A DNA stretch of 13,595 nucleotides from an alpha proteobacterium 3107 (GCA_001483205.1 JPPB01000227.1:1-13595); one strand, 5' to 3'; counted from the first letter of the stretch, positions 1 through 6,881 are shown. A program made the numbers and translations. The notes: a model not told the origin generated them from the sequence alone.

Positions 1-49
1 TCCCGGCTCCCGGCTCCCGGCTCCCGGCTCCCGGCTCCCGGCTCCCGGC
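1..49. repeat. Heptanucleotide tandem repeat, 7 copies of TCCCGGC
   Basis: Seven perfect head-to-tail copies of TCCCGGC start at the first base of the window, so the array may continue upstream. It ends sharply at an AT-richer stretch (GATTATAGCC). No reading frame or ribosome site accompanies it. A perfect G+C-rich heptamer array of this kind is prone to slipped-strand length change. With a 7-bp unit, copy-number change would shift frame if it lay in a gene, but here it looks intergenic. Its function is unknown. Confidence 0.95.
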
Positions 50-475
50 TGATTATAGCCATAGCACCAGAACCCGGATTAAACGGTGATGTCAATGCCA
101 TTTTACACCCCTGCACTTGCCTGCCAACAAGAGACAACCCCGATCAGGATACAACCTTGATGCGGGATTATTGCTCTCGCCATTCTTGTTAACCGAACGC
201 TAATCAAAAGCCGGGTCGGTGTCAATAGCCGGGTGCAGGTTTGCAGGAGGCTACGGAACTCAAGTTATGGATAAGCGACGCTCCTCATTTTGACCTTCTG
301 CTTTGGGAGCATGTAAGCCGCGAGGCATGACAGGATCTGGCAAAATCGTCAGGACAGCAAAAGAGGGCGGTGTTAGACAGGGACATAAGGGGGATCGCTC
401 GTGTTGAGAAGGATACGAGCTTGAAGCACATATCGCGTGGTTCGGGAATCCTCCTCACTTTATCCGGAATCGGGG
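50..475. other. Gene-free stretch, possibly degenerate or mobile-element-derived
   Basis: No convincing gene is seen on either strand. The two short frames here (minus 479-285 and plus 370-558) resemble no family I recognise and lack good start contexts. The left half is relatively A+T-rich with many stops. AGCCGGGT occurs twice, 18 bp apart (209-216 and 227-234). The stretch from about 270 to 478 has the texture of insertion-sequence end DNA, with GGGGTCAAATT directly at the end of the neighbouring amidohydrolase gene. I found no terminal inverted repeats or transposase motifs, so this is a weak suspicion. No obvious intrinsic terminator for the minus-strand operon is visible. Confidence 0.5.
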
Positions 476-1342
476 TCAAATTGCGTAAAACTGCGCGGCG
501 ACTTCGTAAAAAACCTTCTGATGTATGTCTTCAGGGATCAGCATCCGAAAGGCGGTGATCACGTCTGAGTAGTCGGAACAGAGCTTATCGACCGGAAAAT
601 TCGACCCGAACATCACGCGCGCTGGGCCGAATTGTTCAAGCACCGTCTCAACGACGGGCCGGATGCTTTCGGTGCTCCAGTCATGTTCAAACATGCCAAG
701 CCCCGACAGTTTGCACGTGACCCACGGCAAGGATGAAAGCGCTTTCAACGCATCAGCCCACCGGGCGAGTCCGCTTGTGCTCCGGTCATGGGGTGAACCT
801 GCGTGGCAGAGCGCGACCTTCGTGTCCGGCACCTGTTCCAACAGGCGCGCCGTTCTGGTCATCAGTTCAGGGATCAGTTGAAGATCGAAGCTGAGGCCCC
901 GCTGACCGATCTGGCGCAAACCCTCAAGGAAAGCCGGATTGCCCAGTAAGGCGTTGGTCCCGCTCGTCGCGTCCTCCCCAGGGGCGCGGCCGATGATCTG
1001 GCGGACGCCACGCAGGGTTGGCAGCGCTTGGAACGCATCGAGTTGCGCGGGCAGGTCAGGGGCGGTCAGATCGCAGAATACCACCTGTGCCATGGGCCAA
1101 TCCGGGTTGGCATCGGCAACGGATTGCACCCATCTTGCCTCTGCCAGCGCATTTTTGGCACCGACCTGGATGTGGACCGAGGCCGTGATTCCTGCCGGGC
1201 CAGCCTCATTGCGAAATTCGTCCAGCAGGTAATTGCGCTGAATGGGGGCCGGATCACCAAAGAACCGCTTTTCGCCCCGCGCCATCAGCCAGGGATAATG
1301 CACGGTCCCTAAATCCCAGAGATGATGATGCGCGTCGATCAT
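476..1342 (-). CDS. Amidohydrolase family protein (COG3618 type, lactonase-like)
   Basis: This 288-residue protein is a TIM-barrel metal-dependent hydrolase of the Amidohydrolase_2 group, which includes L-fuconolactonase, L-rhamnonolactonase and 2-pyrone-4,6-dicarboxylate lactonase. The N-terminal DAHHHLWD gives the metal-binding HxH (His5, His7). His180 in ALCHAG fits the strand-6 histidine, and KLSGLG at 211-216 is typical of the group. The usual FGSDWPV motif reads FGSNFPVD (245-251), with Asn248 at the place of the usual Asp; I recall the same substitution in a COG3618 subgroup. The length and C-terminal AAQFYAI are normal, so the gene is complete. Its ATG overlaps the stop of the upstream SnoaL-like gene as ATGA, showing translational coupling. 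A probable role is hydrolysis of a lactone or cyclic ester made by the pathway, in the cytoplasm. The substrate is unknown. Confidence 0.88.
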   Translation of the reverse strand: MIDAHHHLWDLGTVHYPWLMARGEKRFFGDPAPIQRNYLLDEFRNEAGPAGITASVHIQVGAKNALAEARWVQSVADANPDWPMAQVVFCDLTAPDLPAQLDAFQALPTLRGVRQIIGRAPGEDATSGTNALLGNPAFLEGLRQIGQRGLSFDLQLIPELMTRTARLLEQVPDTKVALCHAGSPHDRSTSGLARWADALKALSSLPWVTCKLSGLGMFEHDWSTESIRPVVETVLEQFGPARVMFGSNFPVDKLCSDYSDVITAFRMLIPEDIHQKVFYEVAAQFYAI

Positions 1343-2331
1343 GGGTGTTCCGCCAGTTCGCCAAGAACATCAAACCCCATCATTTTCCAGAAATGCAGCA
1401 GGTCGATAAAGACCCAGTTTTCGCTGAGCTTGTCGCCCGCCCGCCGGTAGATGTCAATCACCCGCATCTCTCCCACCTGACTGGTGGCTGCACGCCCCAT
1501 GAAATCACCGGTCAGCCGTGCGGTGAAATTCGGCCAGCCAAAAAAGCCACCATAAGCCCCCTCTGCCATGCGGCAGATATGGGTCGTGCCTGAACGGTCG
1601 GAAAAGGCCGCGCGGAACGGGCCGGAATGCTGTTTGGCATAACGTTCAATCGTGTAGGTCGCGCCGATGCCCTCCGGCCCCCACCAGATCATGTCATCTT
1701 GCCAGGTGCGGGCGAGTTCCTCCTCCAGCGGCAGGCCAAGTTGCCAGACACCCAGATCGCCGATCATGGCATTGATGGCGGCAAGCGTCGCGGCACCTTC
1801 GGCCTCTGGCTGCACGTCATACATCAGCCCGTCATGGGTCAACGGACCAGGCTGCACCATATGCGCGGCTGTCTGTCGGGGAAAGGGGTTTAGCCCGGCC
1901 TGCCGCATCAGGTGCGGGATGTCGAAATACATCGCGGCTTCGGTTATCCGGCCCGCTTCAACCTTGTTAAATTCACAATAGCGCAAGAAGGCCATCTTGC
2001 CGGTCGGCGCAATGCCCAGCCAGGGCGCATCAAACAGCCCCATGAGGTGCCCCATCGACACCACCCAGACCGACGAAAATCCATCCATTTCATTGCGCCC
2101 GGCCATGAAGATGTCCATGCGGCGCTGCATGTGCTGAAGCGCCTTGCGAAGCGGCTTCCAGAAGGTTTCCGCGACTGCCCCTGGGCCTTTCAGTTCATTG
2201 AACGGATGGAATCCGCGCCACAACAGATCAGGCGTGAAACAGGGCCACAGGGAATCGGCAATACCGTCCGCAGGCGCATCATCAAGCGCCTGATAGAGGC
2301 CCAGCACAAGTTGCTTTTCCTTCTGAAACAA
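1339..2331 (-). CDS. Two-domain SnoaL/NTF2-like (ester cyclase-like) protein
   Basis: The product has 330 residues and two NTF2-fold domains of the SnoaL-like polyketide cyclase/ester cyclase type (about 1-155 and 175-325). Domain 1 carries HPF-x4-GP-x-A (42-52) and GIAPTGK (106-112), followed by FNKVEAGRITE. Domain 2 carries WWGPEGIG (216-223), PFRAAFSDR (238-246), GWP (265-267) and ENWVFID (304-310). The gene at 8730 has the same landmarks in the same order, so the two are paralogues. The start is TTG, 7 nt after a minus-strand GAGG (2339-2342); a GTG at codon 10 is a weaker alternative. It is the first gene of the divergent operon and overlaps the amidohydrolase by 4 bp. SnoaL-fold proteins catalyse cyclisation, isomerisation or hydration, or only bind ligands, so no reaction can be assigned. 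Confidence 0.85.
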   Translation of the reverse strand: MFQKEKQLVLGLYQALDDAPADGIADSLWPCFTPDLLWRGFHPFNELKGPGAVAETFWKPLRKALQHMQRRMDIFMAGRNEMDGFSSVWVVSMGHLMGLFDAPWLGIAPTGKMAFLRYCEFNKVEAGRITEAAMYFDIPHLMRQAGLNPFPRQTAAHMVQPGPLTHDGLMYDVQPEAEGAATLAAINAMIGDLGVWQLGLPLEEELARTWQDDMIWWGPEGIGATYTIERYAKQHSGPFRAAFSDRSGTTHICRMAEGAYGGFFGWPNFTARLTGDFMGRAATSQVGEMRVIDIYRRAGDKLSENWVFIDLLHFWKMMGFDVLGELAEHP

Positions 2332-2347
2332 GTTTTTGCCTCATTTC

Positions 2348-2363
2348 TTGCATACGCTTGCAA
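2348..2363. promoter_or_regulatory. LacI-type operator O1
   Basis: TTGCATACGCTTGCAA is a 16-bp palindrome with TTGCA/TGCAA arms and a central CG, the classic form of a LacI-family operator. Its reverse complement differs from O2 by one base (position 2357). It overlaps the predicted -10 box of the minus-strand promoter, so binding there would repress the SnoaL-amidohydrolase operon. The likely ligand-responsive repressor is the LacI protein encoded at 10546-11565 (inference). Confidence 0.8.
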
Positions 2364-2377
2364 AAATGACTTGCCAA
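2349..2377 (-). promoter_or_regulatory. Predicted sigma70-type promoter for the minus-strand operon
   Basis: Read on the minus strand, a TTGGCA -35 box (plus 2377-2372) and a TATGCA -10 box (plus 2354-2349) are separated by exactly 17 bp. The -10 lies inside operator O1 and the -35 overlaps the left arm of the central dyad. The -10 would place transcription start only a few bases before the GAGG ribosome site of the SnoaL-like gene, so the leader would be very short. Confidence 0.5.
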
Positions 2378-2394
2378 ATTGGGGCAGGCAAGTC
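2368..2394. promoter_or_regulatory. Central dyad between the two operators
   Basis: GACTTGCC (2368-2375) and GGCAAGTC (2387-2394) form a perfect 8-bp inverted repeat around an 11-bp spacer. The centre (2381) is within 2 bp of the midpoint between O1 and O2. The sequence differs from the LacI operators, which suggests a second DNA-binding protein such as an activator. It could also form an RNA hairpin, but it lies in the region expected to contain promoters. Confidence 0.5.
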
Positions 2395-2402
2395 TAGCCT
2401 TT

Positions 2403-2418
2403 TTGCAAACGTATGCAA
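2403..2418. promoter_or_regulatory. LacI-type operator O2
   Basis: TTGCAAACGTATGCAA is the better palindrome of the pair: 7 of 8 base pairs are symmetric, with a central CG. It sits 55 bp centre-to-centre from O1 in opposite orientation and about 30 bp upstream of the ATPase start codon. A repressor here would block the long plus-strand operon. No strong -35/-10 pair for the plus strand is evident. TTGCCA (2371-2376) with TCTAGC (2393-2398) at 16 bp is the best weak candidate, and it would place O2 at about the start of transcription. Confidence 0.82.
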
Positions 2419-2448
2419 ATTTCCTGGTGATTCCACAAAGGGGGGCAT

Positions 2449-3498
2449 ATGGCTGAGATTCAACTGCGCGACGTGTCCAAGCGCTGGGGTAGTTTTGTCG
2501 GGGTTGACCGTTTTGACCTGACCATAACCGACCGCGAATTTCTCGTCCTGCTCGGCCCGTCGGGCTGTGGAAAGGCCACAACCATGCGGATGATTGCGGG
2601 GCTGGAAGACCCGACCGAGGGCGACATTCTGGTTGACGGCAAGCGCGTCAACGATCTGGAACCCAAAGATCGCGATGTCGCGATGGTGTTTCAGAGCTAC
2701 GCGCTCTACCCCAACATGAATGTCTACGAAAATATCCGCTTTCCCCTGAAAGTGCGCGGCATTGATCCGGCAACCCATGATGAAAAGGTGCGCCGGGCCT
2801 CCGCGATGGTGGAGCTTGACGACTTCCTGCACCGCAAACCGGCGGAACTGTCCGGCGGGCAGCGTCAGCGCGTTGCCTTGGCCCGTGCCATTGTGCGGGA
2901 ACCGAATGTTTTCCTGATGGATGAGCCGCTTTCCAACCTTGATGCGAAACTGCGGGTCAGCACCCGCGCGCAGATCAAAAACCTCAGCCATGAACTCAGC
3001 GTCACCACAATTTACGTGACCCATGATCAGATCGAGGCGATGACACTCGCTGATCGTGTAGTTGTGATGGAAAAGGGCGTGGTGCAGCAGGTTGGCACAC
3101 CGACCGAAATCTATGACAAGCCCGCAAATACCTTTGTTGCGAGCTTCATCGGCAACCCGGCGATGAATCTGATTGAGGGTGCGATCTCGGGCGGCGTGTT
3201 CCGCACGCAGAATGTCGAAGTCAGCGGGCTGAAGGCCCCTGACGGAAAGATCACGCTCGGCTTTCGGGCGGAAGACGCTGAAGTCGTCGAGAGCAGCGGC
3301 CAGATCAACGCGCCAGTTTACACGCTGGAGCTCCTCGGGGATGCAACCATGGTTACGGTGCGCATCGGCGGGACGCTTGTTTCGGTGCGTGCCGACAAGA
3401 GTTTCCGCGCAGAGATCGAAGACACCGTTTCAATCGCCGTTCCGGCAGAGATTTGCCATCTGTTTGACGGAGAACCCGGTGCGCGAATTGAGGTCTGA
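2449..3498 (+). CDS. ABC transporter ATP-binding protein, UgpC/MalK type
   Basis: This 349-residue ATPase should power a carbohydrate-type (CUT1) importer from the cytoplasmic side. It has the Q-loop FQSYALYP (Gln82), signature LSGGQRQRV (134-142), Walker B FLMDEP (155-160, Glu159), D-loop SNLD and H-loop His192. A C-terminal TOBE-like region of about 110 residues is typical of MalK/UgpC. The Walker A motif is odd: GPSGCGKATT has Ala43 where the family has Ser or Thr directly after Lys42. That hydroxyl normally ligands Mg2+. The codon is GCC, one base from TCC. ATG 2449 follows a strong AAAGGGGGG ribosome site. It is the first gene of the plus-strand operon, followed by a 94-bp gap before the binding protein. 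Confidence 0.95.
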   Translation: MAEIQLRDVSKRWGSFVGVDRFDLTITDREFLVLLGPSGCGKATTMRMIAGLEDPTEGDILVDGKRVNDLEPKDRDVAMVFQSYALYPNMNVYENIRFPLKVRGIDPATHDEKVRRASAMVELDDFLHRKPAELSGGQRQRVALARAIVREPNVFLMDEPLSNLDAKLRVSTRAQIKNLSHELSVTTIYVTHDQIEAMTLADRVVVMEKGVVQQVGTPTEIYDKPANTFVASFIGNPAMNLIEGAISGGVFRTQNVEVSGLKAPDGKITLGFRAEDAEVVESSGQINAPVYTLELLGDATMVTVRIGGTLVSVRADKSFRAEIEDTVSIAVPAEICHLFDGEPGARIEV

Positions 3499-3511
3499 AT
3501 ACCTCATAACT

Positions 3512-3563
3512 TCCGGCGAAACGCCGCCGGATCACAGACTGGTGCGGGCTTTCAAGACGCACC
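3512..3563 (+). other. Two short stem-loops upstream of the binding-protein gene
   Basis: Within the 94-bp gap after the ATPase gene, TCCGG (3512-3516) can pair with CCGGA (3527-3531). GGTGCG (3541-3546) pairs perfectly with CGCACC (3558-3563) across an 11-nt loop. Neither is followed by a T-run, so they are not convincing terminators. They could protect the 5' end of the abundant binding-protein message after processing. Confidence 0.35.
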
Positions 3564-3592
3564 TCCACAGACAGAGAACAGGGAGAACTGTC

Positions 3593-4837
3593 ATGCTCTT
3601 GAGAAAAATTGCCATCGCAGGCACCGTTGCCGGGCTGATGGGAAACACAGCTTTTGCCGGGGATTGCGGGCCGCCCGGTCAATCTGTTCGCGTGCTCGGT
3701 TCCGACTTTCCGGCCATTCAGGCCGTTTCCGGCACTGCCAAGGCAAACTGCGAGGCCAATGCCGGTGAATTCACGGTGACTTTACGCGATAATACGCGCG
3801 ACATAATGAACCAGGCGCTGACGCCGAACCCGGCGGAATACACCTCTGTGATTGTTGCCAACTCGACCCTGACCCAGCTTATGAATGACGATCTCGTGCG
3901 TCCCCTGAACGATCTGGTCGAGAAATACGGCACACATCTGAACCCGAACCAGTTGATCACCATCGGCGGCGACATCATGGCTGTTGCGTTCATGGCGAAC
4001 TCTCAGCACCTGTTCTCGCGCAAGGACATCCTGGAGCAGGCTGGTGTCGAAGGCATCCCCGCAACGGTGGATGAAATCGTGGCCGCCGCCGAGAAAATCC
4101 GCGCGGCTGGCATAATGGAACACCCGATTGCGATGAACATGAAGGTCGGCTGGAATGTCGGCGAGGTCTTCAACCTGTTCTACTTTGCCCATGGCGGGGA
4201 GCTATTCAAACCGGGCAGTGCAGAGCCGAACATCAACAACGCGGCGGGCGTTGCGGCGCTGAACTCAATCAAGGCGCTCGCGGAATACGCCCACCCCGAT
4301 CATCTGAGCCAGGCCTCCAATGAAACGCAGGCGCTCTGGGAATCGGGAAAGGCTGCGCTGGCAATCATGTGGGGTTCACGTGGCGGCGCGGTTCTGGATG
4401 ATGAAGGCTCAACCGAAGAGGTCACATCCAATACCGTTCTGTCCGCCGCCCCAACAGCCGGTGGCGGCTCTGTCCCGGCGGCAACGCTCTGGTGGGATGG
4501 CGTGACCATTGCCCGGAACATCTCTGATGAAGAGGCCGAAGCGACGTTTGCGGCGCTGGTTGGTGCGCTGTCTGCCGAGATGGTGGCGGAGCACAATGAC
4601 GACGCGATCTGGCTGATTGACGGCTTTGAGCCGGGGCCAGCCGCCGCAGGTGTCGCCGCGACAGCCTCCGGCGGGGCCAGGCCGTATCCGATGATCCCTT
4701 ACGTGAACCTGATGCATAACGCGCTCGGCGCGGAACTGGTGGATTTCTACAAAGGGGCTGAAAGCGCCGAAGATGCGCTCGCCGATGTCGAAGCGGCCTA
4801 TATCACCGCGGCCAAGGAAGCCGGGTTCCTGCAATAA
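3593..4837 (+). CDS. Extracellular sugar-binding protein (family 1 solute-binding protein)
   Basis: The product is a periplasmic solute receptor for the ABC importer, 414 residues, in the usual range for CUT1 binding proteins. The N-terminus MLLRKIAIAGTVAGLMGNTA continues to a likely signal peptidase cut after AFA (residue 22); there is no lipobox. ATG 3593 is chosen because GGGAGA (3581-3586) lies 6 nt before it and because the signal peptide begins there. The open frame runs further upstream only by overlapping the ATPase gene. The body shows the alternating alpha/beta pattern of COG1653 proteins, with EYTSVIVANSTLTQLMNDD near the first ligand-binding lobe. Two cysteines near the mature N-terminus (DCGPPG and ANCEAN) could form a disulfide. 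Flanking hairpins suggest separate control of its dose. The ligand cannot be read from the sequence. Confidence 0.92.
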   Translation: MLLRKIAIAGTVAGLMGNTAFAGDCGPPGQSVRVLGSDFPAIQAVSGTAKANCEANAGEFTVTLRDNTRDIMNQALTPNPAEYTSVIVANSTLTQLMNDDLVRPLNDLVEKYGTHLNPNQLITIGGDIMAVAFMANSQHLFSRKDILEQAGVEGIPATVDEIVAAAEKIRAAGIMEHPIAMNMKVGWNVGEVFNLFYFAHGGELFKPGSAEPNINNAAGVAALNSIKALAEYAHPDHLSQASNETQALWESGKAALAIMWGSRGGAVLDDEGSTEEVTSNTVLSAAPTAGGGSVPAATLWWDGVTIARNISDEEAEATFAALVGALSAEMVAEHNDDAIWLIDGFEPGPAAAGVAATASGGARPYPMIPYVNLMHNALGAELVDFYKGAESAEDALADVEAAYITAAKEAGFLQ

Positions 4838-4845
4838 GTCAAATG

Positions 4846-4874
4846 GCTGCGGGCCTTTTCCGGGGGCCCGCAGC
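4846..4874 (+). terminator. Strong intercistronic hairpin after the binding-protein gene
   Basis: GCTGCGGGCC (4846-4855) pairs perfectly over 10 bp with GGCCCGCAGC (4865-4874) around a 9-nt loop, 8 nt past the binding-protein stop. Only a three-base T-run follows, after ACCC. It is therefore best seen as a partial terminator or 3' stability hairpin that lets the binding protein be made in excess over the permeases, a common arrangement in ABC operons. Confidence 0.6.
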
Positions 4875-4908
4875 ACCCTTTGCGAAACAGTCAAACGAAG
4901 CCAACGCG

Positions 4909-5940
4909 ATGAAACATCGCACATTCTTCTGGTTCATCCTGCCAACCCTGTCGGCGATGGTCTTGTTCATCGCCCTGCCGATTGTTTCTGTCTTTATCCA
5001 GTCGCTCTTTGTCCAGCATGAACAAGTTCTCGTGGTTTCCGAAAGCTGCGGCCCTTTCGGATGCAGCGAAACGACCGCCATTGATGCCGGGGCAACCGCC
5101 AAACTGCGCGAAGAACAACCGCTTGGCCGGTTCAACGGCTTTGGCACCTATACGAACCGGTCACATTTGGCCTTTGCCGAGCTGAGCGACGCCTGGCGCA
5201 TGACGGAAAGCTGGGGCGCGTTCTGGGACACATTGATGGATCTGCCCTTTTACAAGGCGCTGATCTTTACCCTGACCTATACTTTTGTCGTGACCCCGCT
5301 GGTTCTGGTGCTTGGCCTTGCCATCGCGGTCGGAATCAACAAGCTGCCGACGCTCATCAAAGGGCCATCAATCTTTGTCTCGCTCCTGCCGTTCCTTGTG
5401 ACCCCACTGGTCGGCTCTCTGATCCTTGCCTGGATGGTAGACGGAGACGGGATCATTGGCGCGACCTTGCAGATCATCTTTGATGAACCATCGCTTAGCC
5501 TGAAGGCCTCTGCCACGCTCACCTGGATCATGCTGATGGTCTATGGGGTCTGGCACACCCTGCCCTTCAGCTTCATCACCTTCTATGCCGGGCTGCAAAC
5601 GGTGCCAAAGGACACGCTGGAGGCCGCTCAGATTGATGGCGCATCGAAATGGCAATCCATGCGTCACGTCATTGTGCCGCATCTGATGCCGCTTGTGTCC
5701 TTTGTGACGCTGATGCTCCTGATGGACAATTTCCGCGTCTTTGAGCCGATCATCAGTTTCTCGGCTCAGGGACATGCGCAATCCCTTTCCTTCTATATTT
5801 TCAACGACCTGCGTGAGAGCGGAAATCCGCTCTATGCCTCGGCGGGTGCGACCTCAATGCTGACCATTCTCGGCGTGATGATCCTGCTCGGGCCAGTGCT
5901 GGTCCGCACATGGCGCGACTTCAACAGCAAGGGGCACTGA
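4909..5940 (+). CDS. Sugar ABC transporter permease, MalF/UgpA type
   Basis: This inner-membrane subunit has 343 residues. TM1 spans about 8-32, followed by a periplasmic stretch of about 80 residues (33-112), then several hydrophobic segments. The EAA loop that docks on the ATPase is EAAQIDGASKWQSMRHVIVP (238-257), a good match to EAA-x3-G-x9-I-x-LP. The periplasmic stretch is longer than in most UgpA-like permeases and contains CGPFGC (Cys47, Cys52), a possible small disulfide loop. ATG 4909 is chosen because the alternative in-frame ATG at 4843 would begin inside the strong hairpin and add 22 non-membrane residues. The ribosome site (ACGAAG) is modest. The next permease starts one base after its stop. 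Confidence 0.93.
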   Translation: MKHRTFFWFILPTLSAMVLFIALPIVSVFIQSLFVQHEQVLVVSESCGPFGCSETTAIDAGATAKLREEQPLGRFNGFGTYTNRSHLAFAELSDAWRMTESWGAFWDTLMDLPFYKALIFTLTYTFVVTPLVLVLGLAIAVGINKLPTLIKGPSIFVSLLPFLVTPLVGSLILAWMVDGDGIIGATLQIIFDEPSLSLKASATLTWIMLMVYGVWHTLPFSFITFYAGLQTVPKDTLEAAQIDGASKWQSMRHVIVPHLMPLVSFVTLMLLMDNFRVFEPIISFSAQGHAQSLSFYIFNDLRESGNPLYASAGATSMLTILGVMILLGPVLVRTWRDFNSKGH

Positions 5941-5941
5941 T

Positions 5942-6823
5942 ATGGCGACCAAGGCACAATCCCGCGTCACCCCTTTCCGGGTCTTCACCTATTCAATGGT
6001 GGCGCTCTGGCTGATCATCGCGGCCTTTCCGTTCTTCTGGACGCTTTGGGGCAGTTTCAAGGTTCAGGGGGATTTCTTTTCCAAGGCGGACTGGACCAAC
6101 GCCATCTATGGCGTCTACACGACCCGCGAAACCGGCGCGCCGTTCACCGGCAATGGCTATTTCGGGGCCTGGGTGACAGAAGCGTTCTGGAAGAACTTCT
6201 TCAATACCGGGATTGTGGTGTTTTTCACCGTCACGATTTCGCTGACTTTCGGAACACTGGGCGGCTATGCGCTGGCAAGCTCGGGGTTTCGTTATGCCTT
6301 CTGGATTCTGATGGCGGCGCTTGTCTTCCGTGCCATGCCGCATATCACGCTGGTGTCGGGCTATCTGTTGCCATTCTTTGAATGGAATATCTGGGGCATC
6401 AAAGCCACCACGATCATCGTATTGGTGGCGATCAATCAGCCCTTCACGCTCTGGATGCTGCATTCCTTTTTCCTCAATATCCCGAAGGATATGGATGAAA
6501 GCGCGATGGTCGATGGCTGCACCCGCTTTCAGGCCTTTCGCCATGTGATCATCCCGGTGATGTGGCCCGGCGTGATTACCACGGGGTTGTTCAGCTTCCT
6601 TCTGGCCTATAACGATTTTGCGGTGACCTCGATGCTGCTGTCGGGTGAAAACGAAACTATCATTCCGGCGATTGCGAGCTTCCTTGGCACAACGCAGGTC
6701 GAAGGCAACATCATGTTTGCCGTTGCTGCCGTGGTTTCGGCCACCGCGCCGCTCTTTGTGCTGATCCTGTTCTTCCAGCGCCAGATCGTGAGCGGCCTGA
6801 CCGCGGGGGCGGTCAAGGGGTGA
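5942..6823 (+). CDS. Sugar ABC transporter permease, MalG/UgpE type
   Basis: This is the second membrane subunit, 293 residues, with about six hydrophobic segments (TM1 about 15-38, the last about 258-278). Its ATPase-docking loop is DESAMVDGCTRFQAFRHVII (185-204), a MalG-type EAA motif with the usual Gly and the following Pro205. AAG GGG before the previous gene's stop supplies the ribosome site and only one base separates the two permease genes, so the pair is translated together. With the ATPase at 2449 and the binding protein at 3593 it completes a CUT1 importer with one ATPase, one receptor and a permease heterodimer. Confidence 0.94.
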   Translation: MATKAQSRVTPFRVFTYSMVALWLIIAAFPFFWTLWGSFKVQGDFFSKADWTNAIYGVYTTRETGAPFTGNGYFGAWVTEAFWKNFFNTGIVVFFTVTISLTFGTLGGYALASSGFRYAFWILMAALVFRAMPHITLVSGYLLPFFEWNIWGIKATTIIVLVAINQPFTLWMLHSFFLNIPKDMDESAMVDGCTRFQAFRHVIIPVMWPGVITTGLFSFLLAYNDFAVTSMLLSGENETIIPAIASFLGTTQVEGNIMFAVAAVVSATAPLFVLILFFQRQIVSGLTAGAVKG

Positions 6824-6853
6824 GCGGTCTGCTCGACCATACCAGTGCGCTGC

Positions 6854-6877
6854 CCGCCCCGACCGGTTGCGGGGTGG
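6854..6877 (+). promoter_or_regulatory. Hairpin covering the ribosome site of the next gene
   Basis: CCGCCCCG (6854-6861) pairs with CGGGGTGG (6870-6877) over 8 bp including one G-U pair, with an 8-nt loop. The right arm contains the only purine-rich stretch near ATG 6882, so folding would hide it. No T-run follows, so it is not an intrinsic terminator. It may separate expression of the transport genes from the enzyme genes. Confidence 0.35.
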
Positions 6878-6881
6878 CGGC

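Noticed and set aside
1..49. CRISPR-like array
   Set aside because: The units are 7 bp with no spacers, so this is a simple tandem repeat.
2341..3024. Minus-strand open frame opposite the ATPase gene that would cross the operator region
   Set aside because: It is antisense to conserved ABC motifs and runs through both operators. No ribosome site supports it.
3341..3592. Upstream extension of the binding-protein reading frame
   Set aside because: It overlaps the ATPase gene and would bury the signal peptide 84 residues inside. ATG 3593 has a good ribosome site and a classic signal sequence.
4846..4874. Full intrinsic terminator ending the operon after the binding protein
   Set aside because: There is no proper T-run, and the permeases follow immediately with no promoter visible. 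Partial termination or message protection fits better.
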